Assembly: GCF_050942215.1 (NCBI RefSeq)
Contig: NZ_CP192056.1
Location: 3,596,001 to 3,660,000 of the forward strand
Reading direction: 5' to 3'
Source of the DNA: Sphaerimonospora sp050942215
GTDB taxonomy: Bacteria > Actinomycetota > Actinomycetes > Streptosporangiales > Streptosporangiaceae
DNA length: 64,000 nucleotides
Position 1 is the stretch's first letter, and every line of letters begins with the position of its first letter. Made by a program: the position numbers and the translations under genes. The notes under the pieces are model-generated. The model saw nothing but the letters and a program-made list of their open reading frames with translations. It was not told the DNA's origin and did no database searches. Positions 47,308-56,422 of this stretch are shown here, piece by piece.

Positions 47308-48152
47308 GCCTGGCCGATCCTCTGGCGCTGGCGGCCGAGACCGTCGATCTCCAGCTCCACCACGTCCCCCTGGCGCAGGTAAACGCTGGGACGGCGGCCG
47401 AGCGCCACGCCCGCCGGGGTGCCGGTGTTCACCACGTCACCGGGTTCCAGCACCATGAACTGGCTGAGATACCAGATCACGTGGTGCACGCCGAAGATCT
47501 GGTTCTTGGTGTTCCCGTTCTGGCGGAGCTCGCCGTTGACCCACAGCCGCAGCCCGAGCGCCTGCGGGTCGCCGACCTCGTCCGCCGTGACCAGCCAGGG
47601 GCCGAGCGGGTTGAACGTCTCACACGACTTGCCCTTGTCCCACTGGCCGCCGCGCTCGTTCTGGAACTCCCGCTCGGACACGTCGTTGGCGATCGCATAG
47701 CCGGCGATCACGTCCGCCGCGTCCTCCGGCGACGACAGGTAGCGGGCCGTACGGCCGAGGATCACCGCGAGCTCGACCTCGTAGTCGGTCTTCACGCTGC
47801 GCCGCGGCACCAGCACCTCGTCGTCGGGCCCGACGAGCGTGTTCGGCGCCTTCAGGAACACCACCGGCTCGGGGGGGATCGCGGCCCCCGTCTCCTCCGC
47901 GTGGTCGGAGTAGTTCAGGCCGATGCAGACGATCTTGCCCGGCCGCGCGACCGGCGCCGCGATGCGCTCGTACGGCCCCGCCTCGGGCAGCCGTCCCTCC
48001 GCCAGCGCCGACCGCACCCGTTCCACGCCCCCTCCGGCGAGGAACGCTCCGTCGATGTCGGCCGTCAGCGACGACAGGTCGAGGACTCTGCCGTCGGGTG
48101 CGAGGACACAGGGCAGTTCCTCACCCGCCGGACCCACTCGCAACAGCTTCAC
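47304..48152 (-). CDS. FAH-family 2,4-diketo-3-deoxy-L-fuconate hydrolase
   Basis: A 282-aa fumarylacetoacetate-hydrolase-family enzyme. The core blocks are VCIGLNYSDHAEETG, PVVFLKAPNTLVGPDDEV, the metal ligands in DYEVELAVILG, and NDVSEREFQNERGGQWDKGKS. In this pathway the family member splits 2,4-diketo-3-deoxy-L-fuconate into pyruvate and L-lactate. The start is GTG 48152 with CGGAG upstream; ATG 48176 would add eight residues not found in relatives. It is the first gene of the seven-gene leftward operon, divergent from fuconate dehydratase. Confidence 0.87.
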   Translation of the reverse strand: MKLLRVGPAGEELPCVLAPDGRVLDLSSLTADIDGAFLAGGGVERVRSALAEGRLPEAGPYERIAAPVARPGKIVCIGLNYSDHAEETGAAIPPEPVVFLKAPNTLVGPDDEVLVPRRSVKTDYEVELAVILGRTARYLSSPEDAADVIAGYAIANDVSEREFQNERGGQWDKGKSCETFNPLGPWLVTADEVGDPQALGLRLWVNGELRQNGNTKNQIFGVHHVIWYLSQFMVLEPGDVVNTGTPAGVALGRRPSVYLRQGDVVELEIDGLGRQRQRIGQA

Positions 48153-48252
48153 GGTCTGCCTACTCCGCTGCCTCATCGGGGACGTGTCGTACCGAGCGTC
48201 GCAGATTCATCGGGTTGATGTAAAGCAATTGTCGGGATATCTGCCGGTTTTC

Positions 48253-48281
48253 TTGACCTCTTCTAGAGGCGCGCCTAGTGT
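48253..48281 (+). promoter_or_regulatory. fuconate dehydratase promoter with embedded inverted repeat
   Basis: TTGACC (48253-48258), a 17-bp spacer and TAGTGT (48276-48281). The spacer contains CCTCTTCTAGAGG (48257-48269), a 5-bp perfect inverted repeat around TCT, positioned between -35 and -10 where a GntR-type repressor would exclude polymerase. The regulator genes at 49611 and 55210 are the candidates. Confidence 0.55.
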
Positions 48282-48317
48282 TTATTTCCTATTCATCGGA
48301 TCAATTGGAGCCCGCTC

Positions 48318-49610
48318 ATGCCCACGATCACTTCGGTTGACGTGATCGACATCAGGTTCCCCACCTCCGCCACGCTCGACGGCTCGGACGCCATGAACCC
48401 GGACGGCGACTACTCGGCGGCGTACGTGGTGCTGGGGACCGACGAGGGCGAACTCGCGGGGTACGGGCTGACGTTCACCATCGGACGGGGCAACGACCTG
48501 TGCGTTGCCGCCGCCCGGCAGATCGGGGCCCGGCTGGCCGGCCGCGACGTGGACGGGCTGGCGGGCGACCTCGGCGGCCTCTACCGGGAGATCATGGCCG
48601 ACAGCCAGCTGCGCTGGCTCGGCCCGGAGAAGGGCGTGGTGCACCTGTCGGCGGCGGCCGTGCTGAACGCCGCCTGGGATCTCGCCGCCCGCCGGGCCGG
48701 CCTGCCGCTGTGGCGCCTCATCGCGGAGATGTCACCGGAGGAACTGGTCGCCGCGTGCGACTTCCGCTACCTGTCCGACGTGCTGACCCCCGCCGAGGCC
48801 GTCGCGATGCTGGCCCGGCTCGCGCCCACGCGCCAGGACCGGATCGCCGAGCTGGCCGAGCACGGCTACCCCGCCTACACCACCAGTCCGGGCTGGCTCG
48901 GCTACGACGACGCCAAACTGCGCATGCTGTGCCGTACGGCCGTCGCCGAGGGCTGGACCCACGTCAAGCTGAAGGTGGGCGCGAACGTCGAGGACGACGT
49001 ACGCCGCCTGTCGATCGCCCGGGAGGAGCTCGGCGACCGCACGCTGATGCTCGACGCCAACCAGGTCTGGGACGTCCCGCAGGCCATCGCCTGGGTGAAC
49101 CGTCTCGCGCCGTACGAGCCGCTGTGGATCGAGGAACCGACCAGCCCCGACGACGTGCTCGGCCACGCGGCCGTACGCGAGGCGGTCGCCCCCATCGGCG
49201 TGGCCACCGGCGAGCACTGCCACAACCGGGTCATGTTCAAGCAGCTGCTGCAGGCCGGGGCGATCGACTTCTGCCAGATCGACGCCTGCCGGCTCGCCTC
49301 GGTCAACGAGATCGTGCCGGTGCTGCTGATGGCCGCCAAGTTCGGTGTGCCGGTCTGCCCGCACGCGGGAGGTGTCGGCCTGTGCGAGCTGGTCCAGCAC
49401 ATGTCGGTGGTCGACTACGTATGCGTGAGCGGCGGCCTGACCGGCCGGGTCCTGGAGTACGTCGACCACCTGCACGAGCACTTCACCGATCCGGTCCGGA
49501 TCGAGCGCGGGCGCTATCTGCTGCCCGAGGCGCCCGGGTACGGCGCCCGCATGCACCCCGAGTCGGTGGCCGCCTACCGTTACCCTGACGGCCACCGGTG
49601 GGGAGGGTGA
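48318..49610 (+). CDS. L-fuconate dehydratase
   Basis: A 430-aa enolase-superfamily acid-sugar dehydratase that converts L-fuconate to 2-keto-3-deoxy-L-fuconate. It shows the fuconate dehydratase/ENOSF1 pattern: [26 protein letters not shown], catalytic HVKLKVGAN (Lys-x-Lys), metal ligands in [21 protein letters not shown] and [16 protein letters not shown], then [15 protein letters not shown] 48318 follows GGAG. It is divergent from the lar/fucose operon and cotranscribed with the GntR gene and larE. Confidence 0.92.
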   Translation: MPTITSVDVIDIRFPTSATLDGSDAMNPDGDYSAAYVVLGTDEGELAGYGLTFTIGRGNDLCVAAARQIGARLAGRDVDGLAGDLGGLYREIMADSQLRWLGPEKGVVHLSAAAVLNAAWDLAARRAGLPLWRLIAEMSPEELVAACDFRYLSDVLTPAEAVAMLARLAPTRQDRIAELAEHGYPAYTTSPGWLGYDDAKLRMLCRTAVAEGWTHVKLKVGANVEDDVRRLSIAREELGDRTLMLDANQVWDVPQAIAWVNRLAPYEPLWIEEPTSPDDVLGHAAVREAVAPIGVATGEHCHNRVMFKQLLQAGAIDFCQIDACRLASVNEIVPVLLMAAKFGVPVCPHAGGVGLCELVQHMSVVDYVCVSGGLTGRVLEYVDHLHEHFTDPVRIERGRYLLPEAPGYGARMHPESVAAYRYPDGHRWGG

Positions 49611-50321
49611 GTGGGCGTCATCGAGACCGCGATCGACACGATCAAGCAAATGATCATCAGCGGGGAGCTGCGCCCGGGGCAGAAGCTGCCCGTCGAGAAG
49701 GACCTCGCCGAACAGCTCGGCGTCGCGCGCAACACCCTGCGTGAGGCCGTCCGCGCACTGATCGCCATGCGGGTCCTGCAGACGCGGCAGGGCGACGGCA
49801 CCTATGTCACCAGCCTCTCCCCCGGCCTGCTGCTCGGCGGGATGAGTTTCGTCGCCGACATCCACCTGGAGGCGGGGGCCGGGGAGTTCCTGCACGTGCG
49901 CAGGATCCTGGAGGCGGAGGCGACGGCGCTCGCCGCCACGCGCTTCCCCGACGCCGGCCTCGCCCGCCTGGGCGAGCTGCTCGACCGGGCCGAGAGCGTC
50001 GCCGCGCGGAACCCGATCGACCACGGGAAGCTGGTCGCCCTCGACCAGGACTTCCACGCCCTCATCGCCTCCCACTGCGGCAACGCCGTCCTCGCCGCCG
50101 TCATCCAGAACATGTCCGGCCGCACCGTACGGGCCAGGATCTGGCGCAGCATGAGCGACCCCGAGGCGGTCCAGCGCACCCTCAATGAGCACCGGGCCGT
50201 CCATCGGGCGCTGCTGGCGCGGGACGCCGAGCGGGCCAGGATCCACGCCGCCGCGCACGTCCTCGGGGTCGAGGAGAGCCTCAACGATTCTCGTTCTACG
50301 GCAGGTGATGGCGATGAGTGA
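49611..50321 (+). CDS. GntR/FadR-family regulator (first)
   Basis: A 236-aa regulator with the winged helix IDTIKQMIISGELRPGQKLP, then EKDLAEQLGVARNTLREAVRAL, and a FadR-type FCD ligand domain (EFLHVRRILEAEATALAATR). GTG 49611 is immediately next to the dehydratase stop, with GGGGAGGG upstream. It is a close paralogue of the regulator at 55210 (both share GDGTYVTSLSP and a following LLL.G). It probably controls the divergent fucose promoters at 48153-48317 in response to a pathway acid. Confidence 0.88.
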   Translation: MGVIETAIDTIKQMIISGELRPGQKLPVEKDLAEQLGVARNTLREAVRALIAMRVLQTRQGDGTYVTSLSPGLLLGGMSFVADIHLEAGAGEFLHVRRILEAEATALAATRFPDAGLARLGELLDRAESVAARNPIDHGKLVALDQDFHALIASHCGNAVLAAVIQNMSGRTVRARIWRSMSDPEAVQRTLNEHRAVHRALLARDAERARIHAAAHVLGVEESLNDSRSTAGDGDE

Positions 50322-51186
50322 CCACCCTTCATCAGCGGATCCGGCGACGGCCGGCTCCGCGGACTCGGCGAACGCCTCCGGCGGCGCCCTGGAGCGCCTG
50401 ACGGCCCGGTTGCGCGCGGAGAACGCGATCATCGTCGCCTTCTCCGGCGGCGCCGACTCCGCGCTGCTCGCCTTCGCCGCCGCCCGGGTGCTCGGCACCA
50501 GGGCGCTTGCCGCCACGGCGGTCTCCCCCAGCCTGGCCGCGGCCGAGCGGGCCGCCGCGCGCGCGTTCGCACGTCGCTACGGCCTGGCCCACGTGGAGGT
50601 GTGCACCGACGAGGCCGACCGCCCCGAGTACGCCGCCAACGGCGCCGACCGCTGCTATCACTGCAAGTCGGCGCTGTTCGACGCGCTCACCCCGCTGGCG
50701 GCTGCGATGGGCGCCCGGATCGCGCTCGGCACCAACCTCGACGACCTGGGTGATCACCGCCCCGGGCAGCGGGCCGCTGCCGAGCGAGGGGCCATCGTGC
50801 CACTGGTGGACGCCGGTCTCACCAAGCCCGTCGTCCGCGCGCTCAGCCGCGAGCTCGGGCTGGTCACCGCCGACAAGCCGGCGGCGCCCTGCCTGGCCTC
50901 GCGGGTGAGCTACGGCGACCCGGTCACACCGGAGGTCCTGCGCAGGATCGAGGCCGCCGAGACCGTGCTGCGCGACCTCGGCTTTCCGATCTGCCGGGTG
51001 CGCGCCCACGCCGGCGGCACCCTGGCCCGGGTCGAGGTGCCGCGTGCCGAGCTCCCCCGCGTGTTCGAGCTGCGCGAGCGCGTAGAAGCGGCGGTACGCG
51101 ACGCCGGTTTCACCTTCTGCTCGCTGGACCTCTCCGGGTTCGCGTCCGGCCGCCTCAACGCCCTGCTGCCGCTGCTCGAACCGTAG
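50314..51186 (+). CDS. larE: LarE, sulfur insertion for the nickel-pincer cofactor
   Basis: A 290-aa PP-loop ATP pyrophosphatase-like sulfur transferase that thiolates the LarB product. The PP-loop is FSGGADS (43-49). Cys114 and Cys117 (DRCYHCKS) plus Cys193 (APCLASR) form the three-Cys arrangement associated with [4Fe-4S]-type LarE enzymes, rather than the single sacrificial Cys of Lactobacillus. The start ATG 50314 overlaps the GntR stop and has AGGTGAT upstream; longer frames lie in the GntR gene. With larA, larB and larC on the other strand it completes the cofactor set. Confidence 0.92.
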   Translation: MSDHPSSADPATAGSADSANASGGALERLTARLRAENAIIVAFSGGADSALLAFAAARVLGTRALAATAVSPSLAAAERAAARAFARRYGLAHVEVCTDEADRPEYAANGADRCYHCKSALFDALTPLAAAMGARIALGTNLDDLGDHRPGQRAAAERGAIVPLVDAGLTKPVVRALSRELGLVTADKPAAPCLASRVSYGDPVTPEVLRRIEAAETVLRDLGFPICRVRAHAGGTLARVEVPRAELPRVFELRERVEAAVRDAGFTFCSLDLSGFASGRLNALLPLLEP

Positions 51187-51204
51187 CCGGGCCGCCCTTC
51201 GCGG

Positions 51205-52251
51205 TCATTCCTGCGACCTGCCCCCGGTGATGCGGGAAATCGCGAGCGCGGTGAGGATGATCCCCCCGTTGAGCGCCTGGATCCACTGCGCGGGGACACC
51301 TGCCAGGGTGAGGACGTTCTGGATCATGTAGAGCAGCAGGATGCCGGTGAAAGCGCCGAACACCGTACCCCGGCCGCCGTTGAGGCTCACCCCGCCGATG
51401 ACCGCGGCGGCGAACACCGTGAAGATCGCGCCGTCGCCCTGGGCGGCGGCGACGGAGGCGAGCCGTCCCGTGAGCAGCAGACCGCCGATCGCGGCCAGCA
51501 GACTCGCGGAGATCAGCGTGATCCACAGCACCCGATCGGTGCGGATGCCCGCCGCCTTCGCGGCGTCGACGTTGCCGCCGATCGCGTACAGCGCGCGGCC
51601 GAACCGGGTGAATCCCATGACCACGATGCCGCCGGCGAACAGCAGCAGGCAGACCCAGATGGACGCGGGCATGCCGAGCCACATGGCCGAGCCGAGGTAG
51701 GTCATCGATTCGGGGAGGTTGAAGAAGGTCTGGCCGCCGGAGATGCCGGTGAGCAGGCCGCGCAGCACGATGAGCATGCCCAGCGTGACGATGAAGCCGT
51801 TGAGCCCGAAGCGCACGATGAACAGCGCGTTGGCCACCCCGATCAGCACCCCTACCGCGATGGTCAGCGGTATGCCCCAGGCGCCGGGCAGCAGCCCCAG
51901 CCCGGGGCCCGTTCCCGCGGCGACCGTCAGCCAGGCGGCCACGCCGGGTGCCAGTCCGAAGGTCGACTCGAGCGAGAGGTCCATCTTCCCGGCGATCAGC
52001 ACGAGCGTCTGGGCGAGGACGAGCAGCGAGATCTCCGACATGGTCTGCAGGATGTTGATCAGGTTGTCGCTCTGCAGGAAGATCGGGTTGACGATCTGCC
52101 CGACGATCGCGATCACGATGATCGCGGGGACCAGCGCGAAGTCCCGCAGCCTGGCCAGGGGGAGCGTGACGCGGCGCCGTCCCGCACCGTCCGGCGCCGG
52201 GGAGCCCGGCGGGCGTCCCGTGGCGGCGTGAGCGGCGGTGGTCTCAGGCAT
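51205..52251 (-). CDS. sugar ABC importer permease (RbsC type)
   Basis: A 348-aa permease of the ribose/galactose class with a short cytoplasmic N-terminus, 8-10 transmembrane helices and typical motifs (SLLVLAQTLVLIAGKMDLSL, GFIVTLGMLIVLRG, RALYAIGGNVDAAKAAGI, AAAVIGGVSLNGGRGTVFGA). ATG 52251 overlaps the end of the ATPase gene by 8 bases. The genes either side are fucose genes, so L-fucose import is the likely job. Confidence 0.9.
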   Translation of the reverse strand: MPETTAAHAATGRPPGSPAPDGAGRRRVTLPLARLRDFALVPAIIVIAIVGQIVNPIFLQSDNLINILQTMSEISLLVLAQTLVLIAGKMDLSLESTFGLAPGVAAWLTVAAGTGPGLGLLPGAWGIPLTIAVGVLIGVANALFIVRFGLNGFIVTLGMLIVLRGLLTGISGGQTFFNLPESMTYLGSAMWLGMPASIWVCLLLFAGGIVVMGFTRFGRALYAIGGNVDAAKAAGIRTDRVLWITLISASLLAAIGGLLLTGRLASVAAAQGDGAIFTVFAAAVIGGVSLNGGRGTVFGAFTGILLLYMIQNVLTLAGVPAQWIQALNGGIILTALAISRITGGRSQE

Positions 52252-53797
52252 CGAGGTCGACTCCTTCCATGGCGGCCACCATCTCGTGGTCATGCCAGCC
52301 GGCGGGCAGTTCCGCGACGACGCGGCCGTGGAACATCACCAGCACCCGGTCGCACAGCCGCAGGTCGTCGAGTTCATCGGAGGCGATCACCACGCTCGTT
52401 CCGTTGCCGGCGCTCTCCTCGACCTTGCCGAGGAGGAACTCCTTCGACCGGACGTCGACCCCGGCGGTCGGTGTGATCAGTACGAGCAGGCGGGGCTCCC
52501 CGGCCAGCGCTCGGGCCATGACGACCTTCTGCTGGTTGCCGCCGGACAGTCCCGTGACGGGCAGATCGGGGCCGGGTGTCTTGATCGCCAGGTTGCGGAT
52601 CATCTCACGGGCCAGCACGTCCTTGCGCCGGCCGCTGACGAAGCCCGCAGGGCCGAGCCGTTCCGGTACGGTCATCGTGGCGTTGTCGGCGATCGACATC
52701 AGCGGGACGAGCCCCTGATGGTGGCGGTCCCTGGGCACGAATCCGACACCGGCGGCCAGCGAGTCCGGCACGCTGCCGGGGCGCGGGCGGCGCCCGGCCA
52801 CCTCGATGGTTCCGGACCGCGGGGCGCGCAGCCCGACGATGGTCTCGGCGAGCTCGACCTTCCCGCTACCGCCGAGACCGGCCAGCCCCACGACCTCGCC
52901 GGCGCGTACCCGGAGGTCGACGTCCCGGTAGACCTCGCCGTCGCCCAGGCCCCGAACGTCGAGGACCACCGGGGCGCGCTCCGGGACCGGCGCCCGGGCG
53001 GCCTGATCACGCAGGCCGGCGGCCTCGCCGGTCATCGCCGCCACCAGATCTCCCTGCGGCAGGCCGGCCACCGGCGCGGTGAGTATGTGCCGGGCGTCGC
53101 GGTAGACGGTGACCGTGTCGCAGACCTCGTAGATCTCCTGCAGGTGGTGGCTGATGAACAGAAAGGTGACGCCCCGCTCGCGCATCGCCCGCATCCGCTC
53201 GAAGAGCCGGGCGATCGCCGCGCCGTCGAGCTGTGCCGTGGGCTCGTCGAGGATGACGAACCTCGCGCCGAACGACAGCGCCCGGGCGATCTCGACGAAC
53301 TGCCGCTGCTCCACCCCGAGCTCCCCGGCCGGCCGGCGGACGTCGACCTCCACCGACCAGGTCTCCAGAAGCTCTGCCGCCTTCCGCCACAGGCTCTTCC
53401 AGCCGATCAGCCGCAGCCGGTTGAGGTCGTGCCGGTTGAGGTAGAGGTTCTCCGCCACGGTCAGCTCGGGGATGATCGTGGACTTCTGGTAGACGCAGGC
53501 GACCCGCTCCCGCCAGGCGTCGCGGTCCGCCGGCCGCGGAGCCGGGGCTCCGGCGAAGCGGACCTCGCCGTCGTCGGGCGCCTGCAACCCCGTCAGGATG
53601 GAGACCAGGGTCGACTTGCCCGCGCCGTTGCGGCCGACCAGCGCGTGGGTCTCACCCGGCGCGATCGTGATGTGCGCACCGTCGAGGGCCAGCGTCTCAC
53701 CGTACCTCTTGGTGACGCGCTCGGCCTCCACGGCGGCGGGCCGGTCCGCGACGGCGGGCCCGTCGCCGCGGGCGGGTGGAGGGCTCGCCTCTTCCAT
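52244..53797 (-). CDS. sugar ABC importer ATPase (RbsA type, two domains)
   Basis: A 517-aa double ATPase. Domain 1 has Walker A GRNGAGKST, a non-canonical signature LGVEQRQFVEIARAL and Walker B FVILDEPTAQLD. Domain 2 has a divergent Walker A-like GLGGSGKVELAE, signature LSGGNQQKVVMARAL and a Walker B reading LLVLITPTAGVDV, where the usual Asp-Glu is lost; such asymmetry is common in this class. I prefer ATG 53797 (GAGGGGG upstream) to GTG 53803. It is the middle gene of the importer operon. Confidence 0.9.
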   Translation of the reverse strand: MEEASPPPARGDGPAVADRPAAVEAERVTKRYGETLALDGAHITIAPGETHALVGRNGAGKSTLVSILTGLQAPDDGEVRFAGAPAPRPADRDAWRERVACVYQKSTIIPELTVAENLYLNRHDLNRLRLIGWKSLWRKAAELLETWSVEVDVRRPAGELGVEQRQFVEIARALSFGARFVILDEPTAQLDGAAIARLFERMRAMRERGVTFLFISHHLQEIYEVCDTVTVYRDARHILTAPVAGLPQGDLVAAMTGEAAGLRDQAARAPVPERAPVVLDVRGLGDGEVYRDVDLRVRAGEVVGLAGLGGSGKVELAETIVGLRAPRSGTIEVAGRRPRPGSVPDSLAAGVGFVPRDRHHQGLVPLMSIADNATMTVPERLGPAGFVSGRRKDVLAREMIRNLAIKTPGPDLPVTGLSGGNQQKVVMARALAGEPRLLVLITPTAGVDVRSKEFLLGKVEESAGNGTSVVIASDELDDLRLCDRVLVMFHGRVVAELPAGWHDHEMVAAMEGVDLDA

Positions 53798-53809
53798 CGC
53801 CACGCCCCC

Positions 53810-54865
53810 TCAGCTCAGGTTGTTGCCCCACAGCGACGTGTCGTCGTACCTGACGCTGGGGACGCCGCCGTAGGTGCCGCCGTCGGCGGTGACCAGCGGC
53901 GCGGTCAGCTGGTCCTCCAGCAGCCCGGGCCGCACCTCGATGATGGTGCTGTCGTGATCGGTCTCGCCCGGCTGGAAGGTCTTGCCCTCGATCGCGGCCT
54001 TCGCGTAGTACAGCGCGTACTTGGCGTAGAGGTCCGCGGGCTGGGAGACGGTCGCGTCGATGTTCCCGGAGGCGATGTCCTTGAGCTCCTGCGGGATGCC
54101 GTCGTTGGAGACCACGAAGACGTGCTCGGGGTCGTCCGGCGGCACCAGGAGGCCACGCTGCTTGAGCACCTGCAGCGTGCCGGCCAGGGCGAAGCTCGAC
54201 TGCATGTAGACGCCCTTCACGTCCGGGTTCGCGGTCAGGACCGTGGAGAGTTTCTGCGAGGCCACGGCTCCGTCCCAGTTCGTCGCCTCACCGAAAACCC
54301 TGATGCCGGGGTAGTTCTGCTTCATGCAGTCGTTGAACGCCTCGGTGCGGTCGCGGCCGTTGATGGAGGCCAGGTCGCCCTCCAGCATGACCACACCGCC
54401 CTTTCCGCCGAGCTTCTCGCCCAGGAACCTGCAGGCCTTCTCGCCGTACGCGCGGTTGTCCGCGCGTACGACCATGAAGGCCTCCCCCGTGTCCGGCCGC
54501 GTGTCCACCAGCACCGCGGGGATCTTCTTGCTCTTGAGCTGCTGCAGCGTCGGGGCCACGGCCGCGGTGTCCTGCGGTGCCATCACCATGCTCCGCACGC
54601 CCTGCCCGACCAGGGTCTGCACGTTGGCGGTGAGCTTCGCGATGTCGTTCTGGGAGTTGGTGGTCTTGATCTCCGCTCCGAGCTCGCCCGCGAGCTTGGG
54701 AACGTAGCTGATGTAGGAGTTCCAGAAGTCCGTGTCCGAACGGGGGTAGTCGACTCCGATGAGCGGACCCCCCTGTGCGCCCGAGCCGCCGTCCCCGCCG
54801 CAGGCCGCGGCGAGACACCCCGATACTGCCAAGACCGCGGCGAGCGCGACCCGTCTGCCTTTCAT
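53810..54865 (-). CDS. sugar ABC importer substrate-binding lipoprotein (RbsB type)
   Basis: A 351-aa lipoprotein. The signal ends in lipobox LAAAC, followed by a Gly/Ser tether and a periplasmic-binding-protein type I fold (IGVDYPRSDTDFWNSYISYV, MVMAPQDTAAVAPTLQQLK, VFVVSNDGIPQELKDIASG). ATG 54865 has AAGGAGA 6 bases upstream. It is the first gene of the leftward importer operon and divergent from the second GntR gene. L-fucose or a fucosylated saccharide is the expected ligand from context. Confidence 0.88.
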   Translation of the reverse strand: MKGRRVALAAVLAVSGCLAAACGGDGGSGAQGGPLIGVDYPRSDTDFWNSYISYVPKLAGELGAEIKTTNSQNDIAKLTANVQTLVGQGVRSMVMAPQDTAAVAPTLQQLKSKKIPAVLVDTRPDTGEAFMVVRADNRAYGEKACRFLGEKLGGKGGVVMLEGDLASINGRDRTEAFNDCMKQNYPGIRVFGEATNWDGAVASQKLSTVLTANPDVKGVYMQSSFALAGTLQVLKQRGLLVPPDDPEHVFVVSNDGIPQELKDIASGNIDATVSQPADLYAKYALYYAKAAIEGKTFQPGETDHDSTIIEVRPGLLEDQLTAPLVTADGGTYGGVPSVRYDDTSLWGNNLS

Positions 54866-55209
54866 CGTCTCTCCTTCTGAAGCACCAGGGCCGCGATACC
54901 GTCGTCGACGGCGGCAACGCTCAGACAGGGCCCGCGGCCCGGCGCGGCGGACCCCGGCGAGGGGCACCGTGAACGCACTCAGCACCGACAGGACATGGGA
55001 TGTCTTTCTATGGCCAAACCCCGGTCAGTGTCCAGACCCAAGAGCAGAATCGCGAAAATTCGGGCGTTCACCGGCACCGGCGGAAGGATCGCCGGATGCG
55101 TCGAAGAGGGCCTCCGGACCGGAACCGGCGTACACATCACATGTCCGCTCGCTCGTTCCGCGTGCGGCCGGTGTGGAGGAGTCCCGTCTCCACGTACCAG
55201 AATTCAGGT
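54866..55209. other. 344-bp divergent region (importer / second GntR gene)
   Basis: The region contains the importer's ribosome binding site (54872-54878) and AT-richer sequence around 55000-55060 suited to promoters. I found no copy of the 13-bp repeat seen in the fuconate dehydratase promoter and no gene. Confidence 0.4.
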
Positions 55210-55923
55210 ATGTCGTTGACCGAGCAGGCGATCGAACGCATCCGGCAGCTCATCAAGGATGGGACCCTTCCCCCGGGCGCCCGGCTGCCCCCCGAACAGG
55301 AACTCGCCGCCGAGCTGGGCCTGTCCCGCAACCTACTCAGAGAGGCGGTCCGCTCCCTGGTCACCACCCGCGTGCTGGAGGTTCGCAGGGGTGACGGCAC
55401 CTACGTCACGAGCCTTTCGCCGGAGCTGCTGCTGGAAGGAGTCGGCCTCGCCGTCGAGATGATGCGGGGCGACGATCTGATCGAGATCACCGAGGTGCGG
55501 CGGCTCTTCGAGCCCGTGGCCGCGGGACTGGCGGCGACCCGCATCACCGCCGAGCAGCTCAGGGAGGTCGAACGCCACCTCAACGCGATGATCGCGGCAC
55601 AGGACGACGTGGAGGCGCTCAACCATCACGACGACGCCTTTCACCGCGCCGTCTTCGACGCGACGGGCAACAAGTCGCTGTCCGCCCTGCTCGGCGGCAT
55701 CGCCAGCCGGACGCTCCGATCGCGCGTGTGGCGCGGCCTCGTCGAGGAGAACTCGGCCGACCGCACGATCGCCGAGCACGCCGCCATCTACCGCGCGCTC
55801 GCGCACGGCGACGCCTCCCTCGCCCATGCCGCCGCGCTCATGCACGTCAGCACCACCGAGACCTGGCTGCGGGAGAACCTGGGCCGTTCGCTGATGGAAA
55901 CAGCCCCGGAACCACTGAGATGA
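55210..55923 (+). CDS. GntR/FadR-family regulator (second)
   Basis: A 237-aa regulator with winged helix TEQAIERIRQLIKDGTLPPG, then EQELAAELGLSRNLLREAVRSL, and an FCD domain. It is paralogous to the regulator at 49611 along its length, including RRGDGTYVTSLSPELLLEG after the wing. ATG 55210 has only a weak AGGT upstream; the frame is open to 55000, but that part is Arg-rich and not conserved. It lies between the importer and the alpha-L-fucosidase gene and likely controls one or both. Confidence 0.87.
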   Translation: MSLTEQAIERIRQLIKDGTLPPGARLPPEQELAAELGLSRNLLREAVRSLVTTRVLEVRRGDGTYVTSLSPELLLEGVGLAVEMMRGDDLIEITEVRRLFEPVAAGLAATRITAEQLREVERHLNAMIAAQDDVEALNHHDDAFHRAVFDATGNKSLSALLGGIASRTLRSRVWRGLVEENSADRTIAEHAAIYRALAHGDASLAHAAALMHVSTTETWLRENLGRSLMETAPEPLR

Positions 55924-56422
55924 TCACGCCGATCCTCACCGGCCCGGAAAGCGGGTCTCGTCTCATCGGCATCCCACCCGCCTTCGGGTTCTCCGGTGCG
56001 AACCGGGGGGATACGGCGCACCGGTCCGCCTGATGCGGCCGGGCAGACCTGGCCGGACCGGCCACCGGCGCGGTCGCGTGAAACGTTCATCTCGCCCGCC
56101 GTGCCCCCCGGCGGCACCCTCCTCGGGCGGCGGCCGGCCGAGCGCACCGGCGACCCGGTTTCCCGAGGCCCGGACCAGCGGGCATTCCACCATGACGACG
56201 TGAGCGGCAGGCACGGAGAGATCCCATCTCTACCGCCGGAATTGGCGCAGGTTCCGCCGGATTTCGGTGAGTCGTTTGTGCCCATTGACGGAATTGATCA
56301 CATGTTTGTAGCCTCCCCTTGCCCGGAGTCTCTTAGTTCACAGGTCGGCCGAACATCCGCTCGATATCCAGGTAGTGATCGAATCGATTCGAGAGTCACA
56401 CCCTCGGGCTTGGAGGACCGGA
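55924..56422. other. leader region of the GH95 gene
   Basis: A 499-bp gap without a credible gene. It holds a candidate -35 TTGACG (56285-56290) with a TTGTAG-like -10 (56306-56311), the perfect palindrome TCGAATCGATTCGA (56379-56392) and, further upstream, TGAAACGTTCA (56079-56089), which resembles the PL11 operator minus one base. Confidence 0.45.
56379..56392 (+). promoter_or_regulatory. perfect 14-bp palindrome before the GH95 gene
   Basis: TCGAATCGATTCGA is a perfect palindrome 31 bp upstream of the alpha-L-fucosidase start and downstream of the candidate promoter. It is well placed for a repressor. The binding protein is unknown; a GntR or LacI product of this window is possible. Confidence 0.5.
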
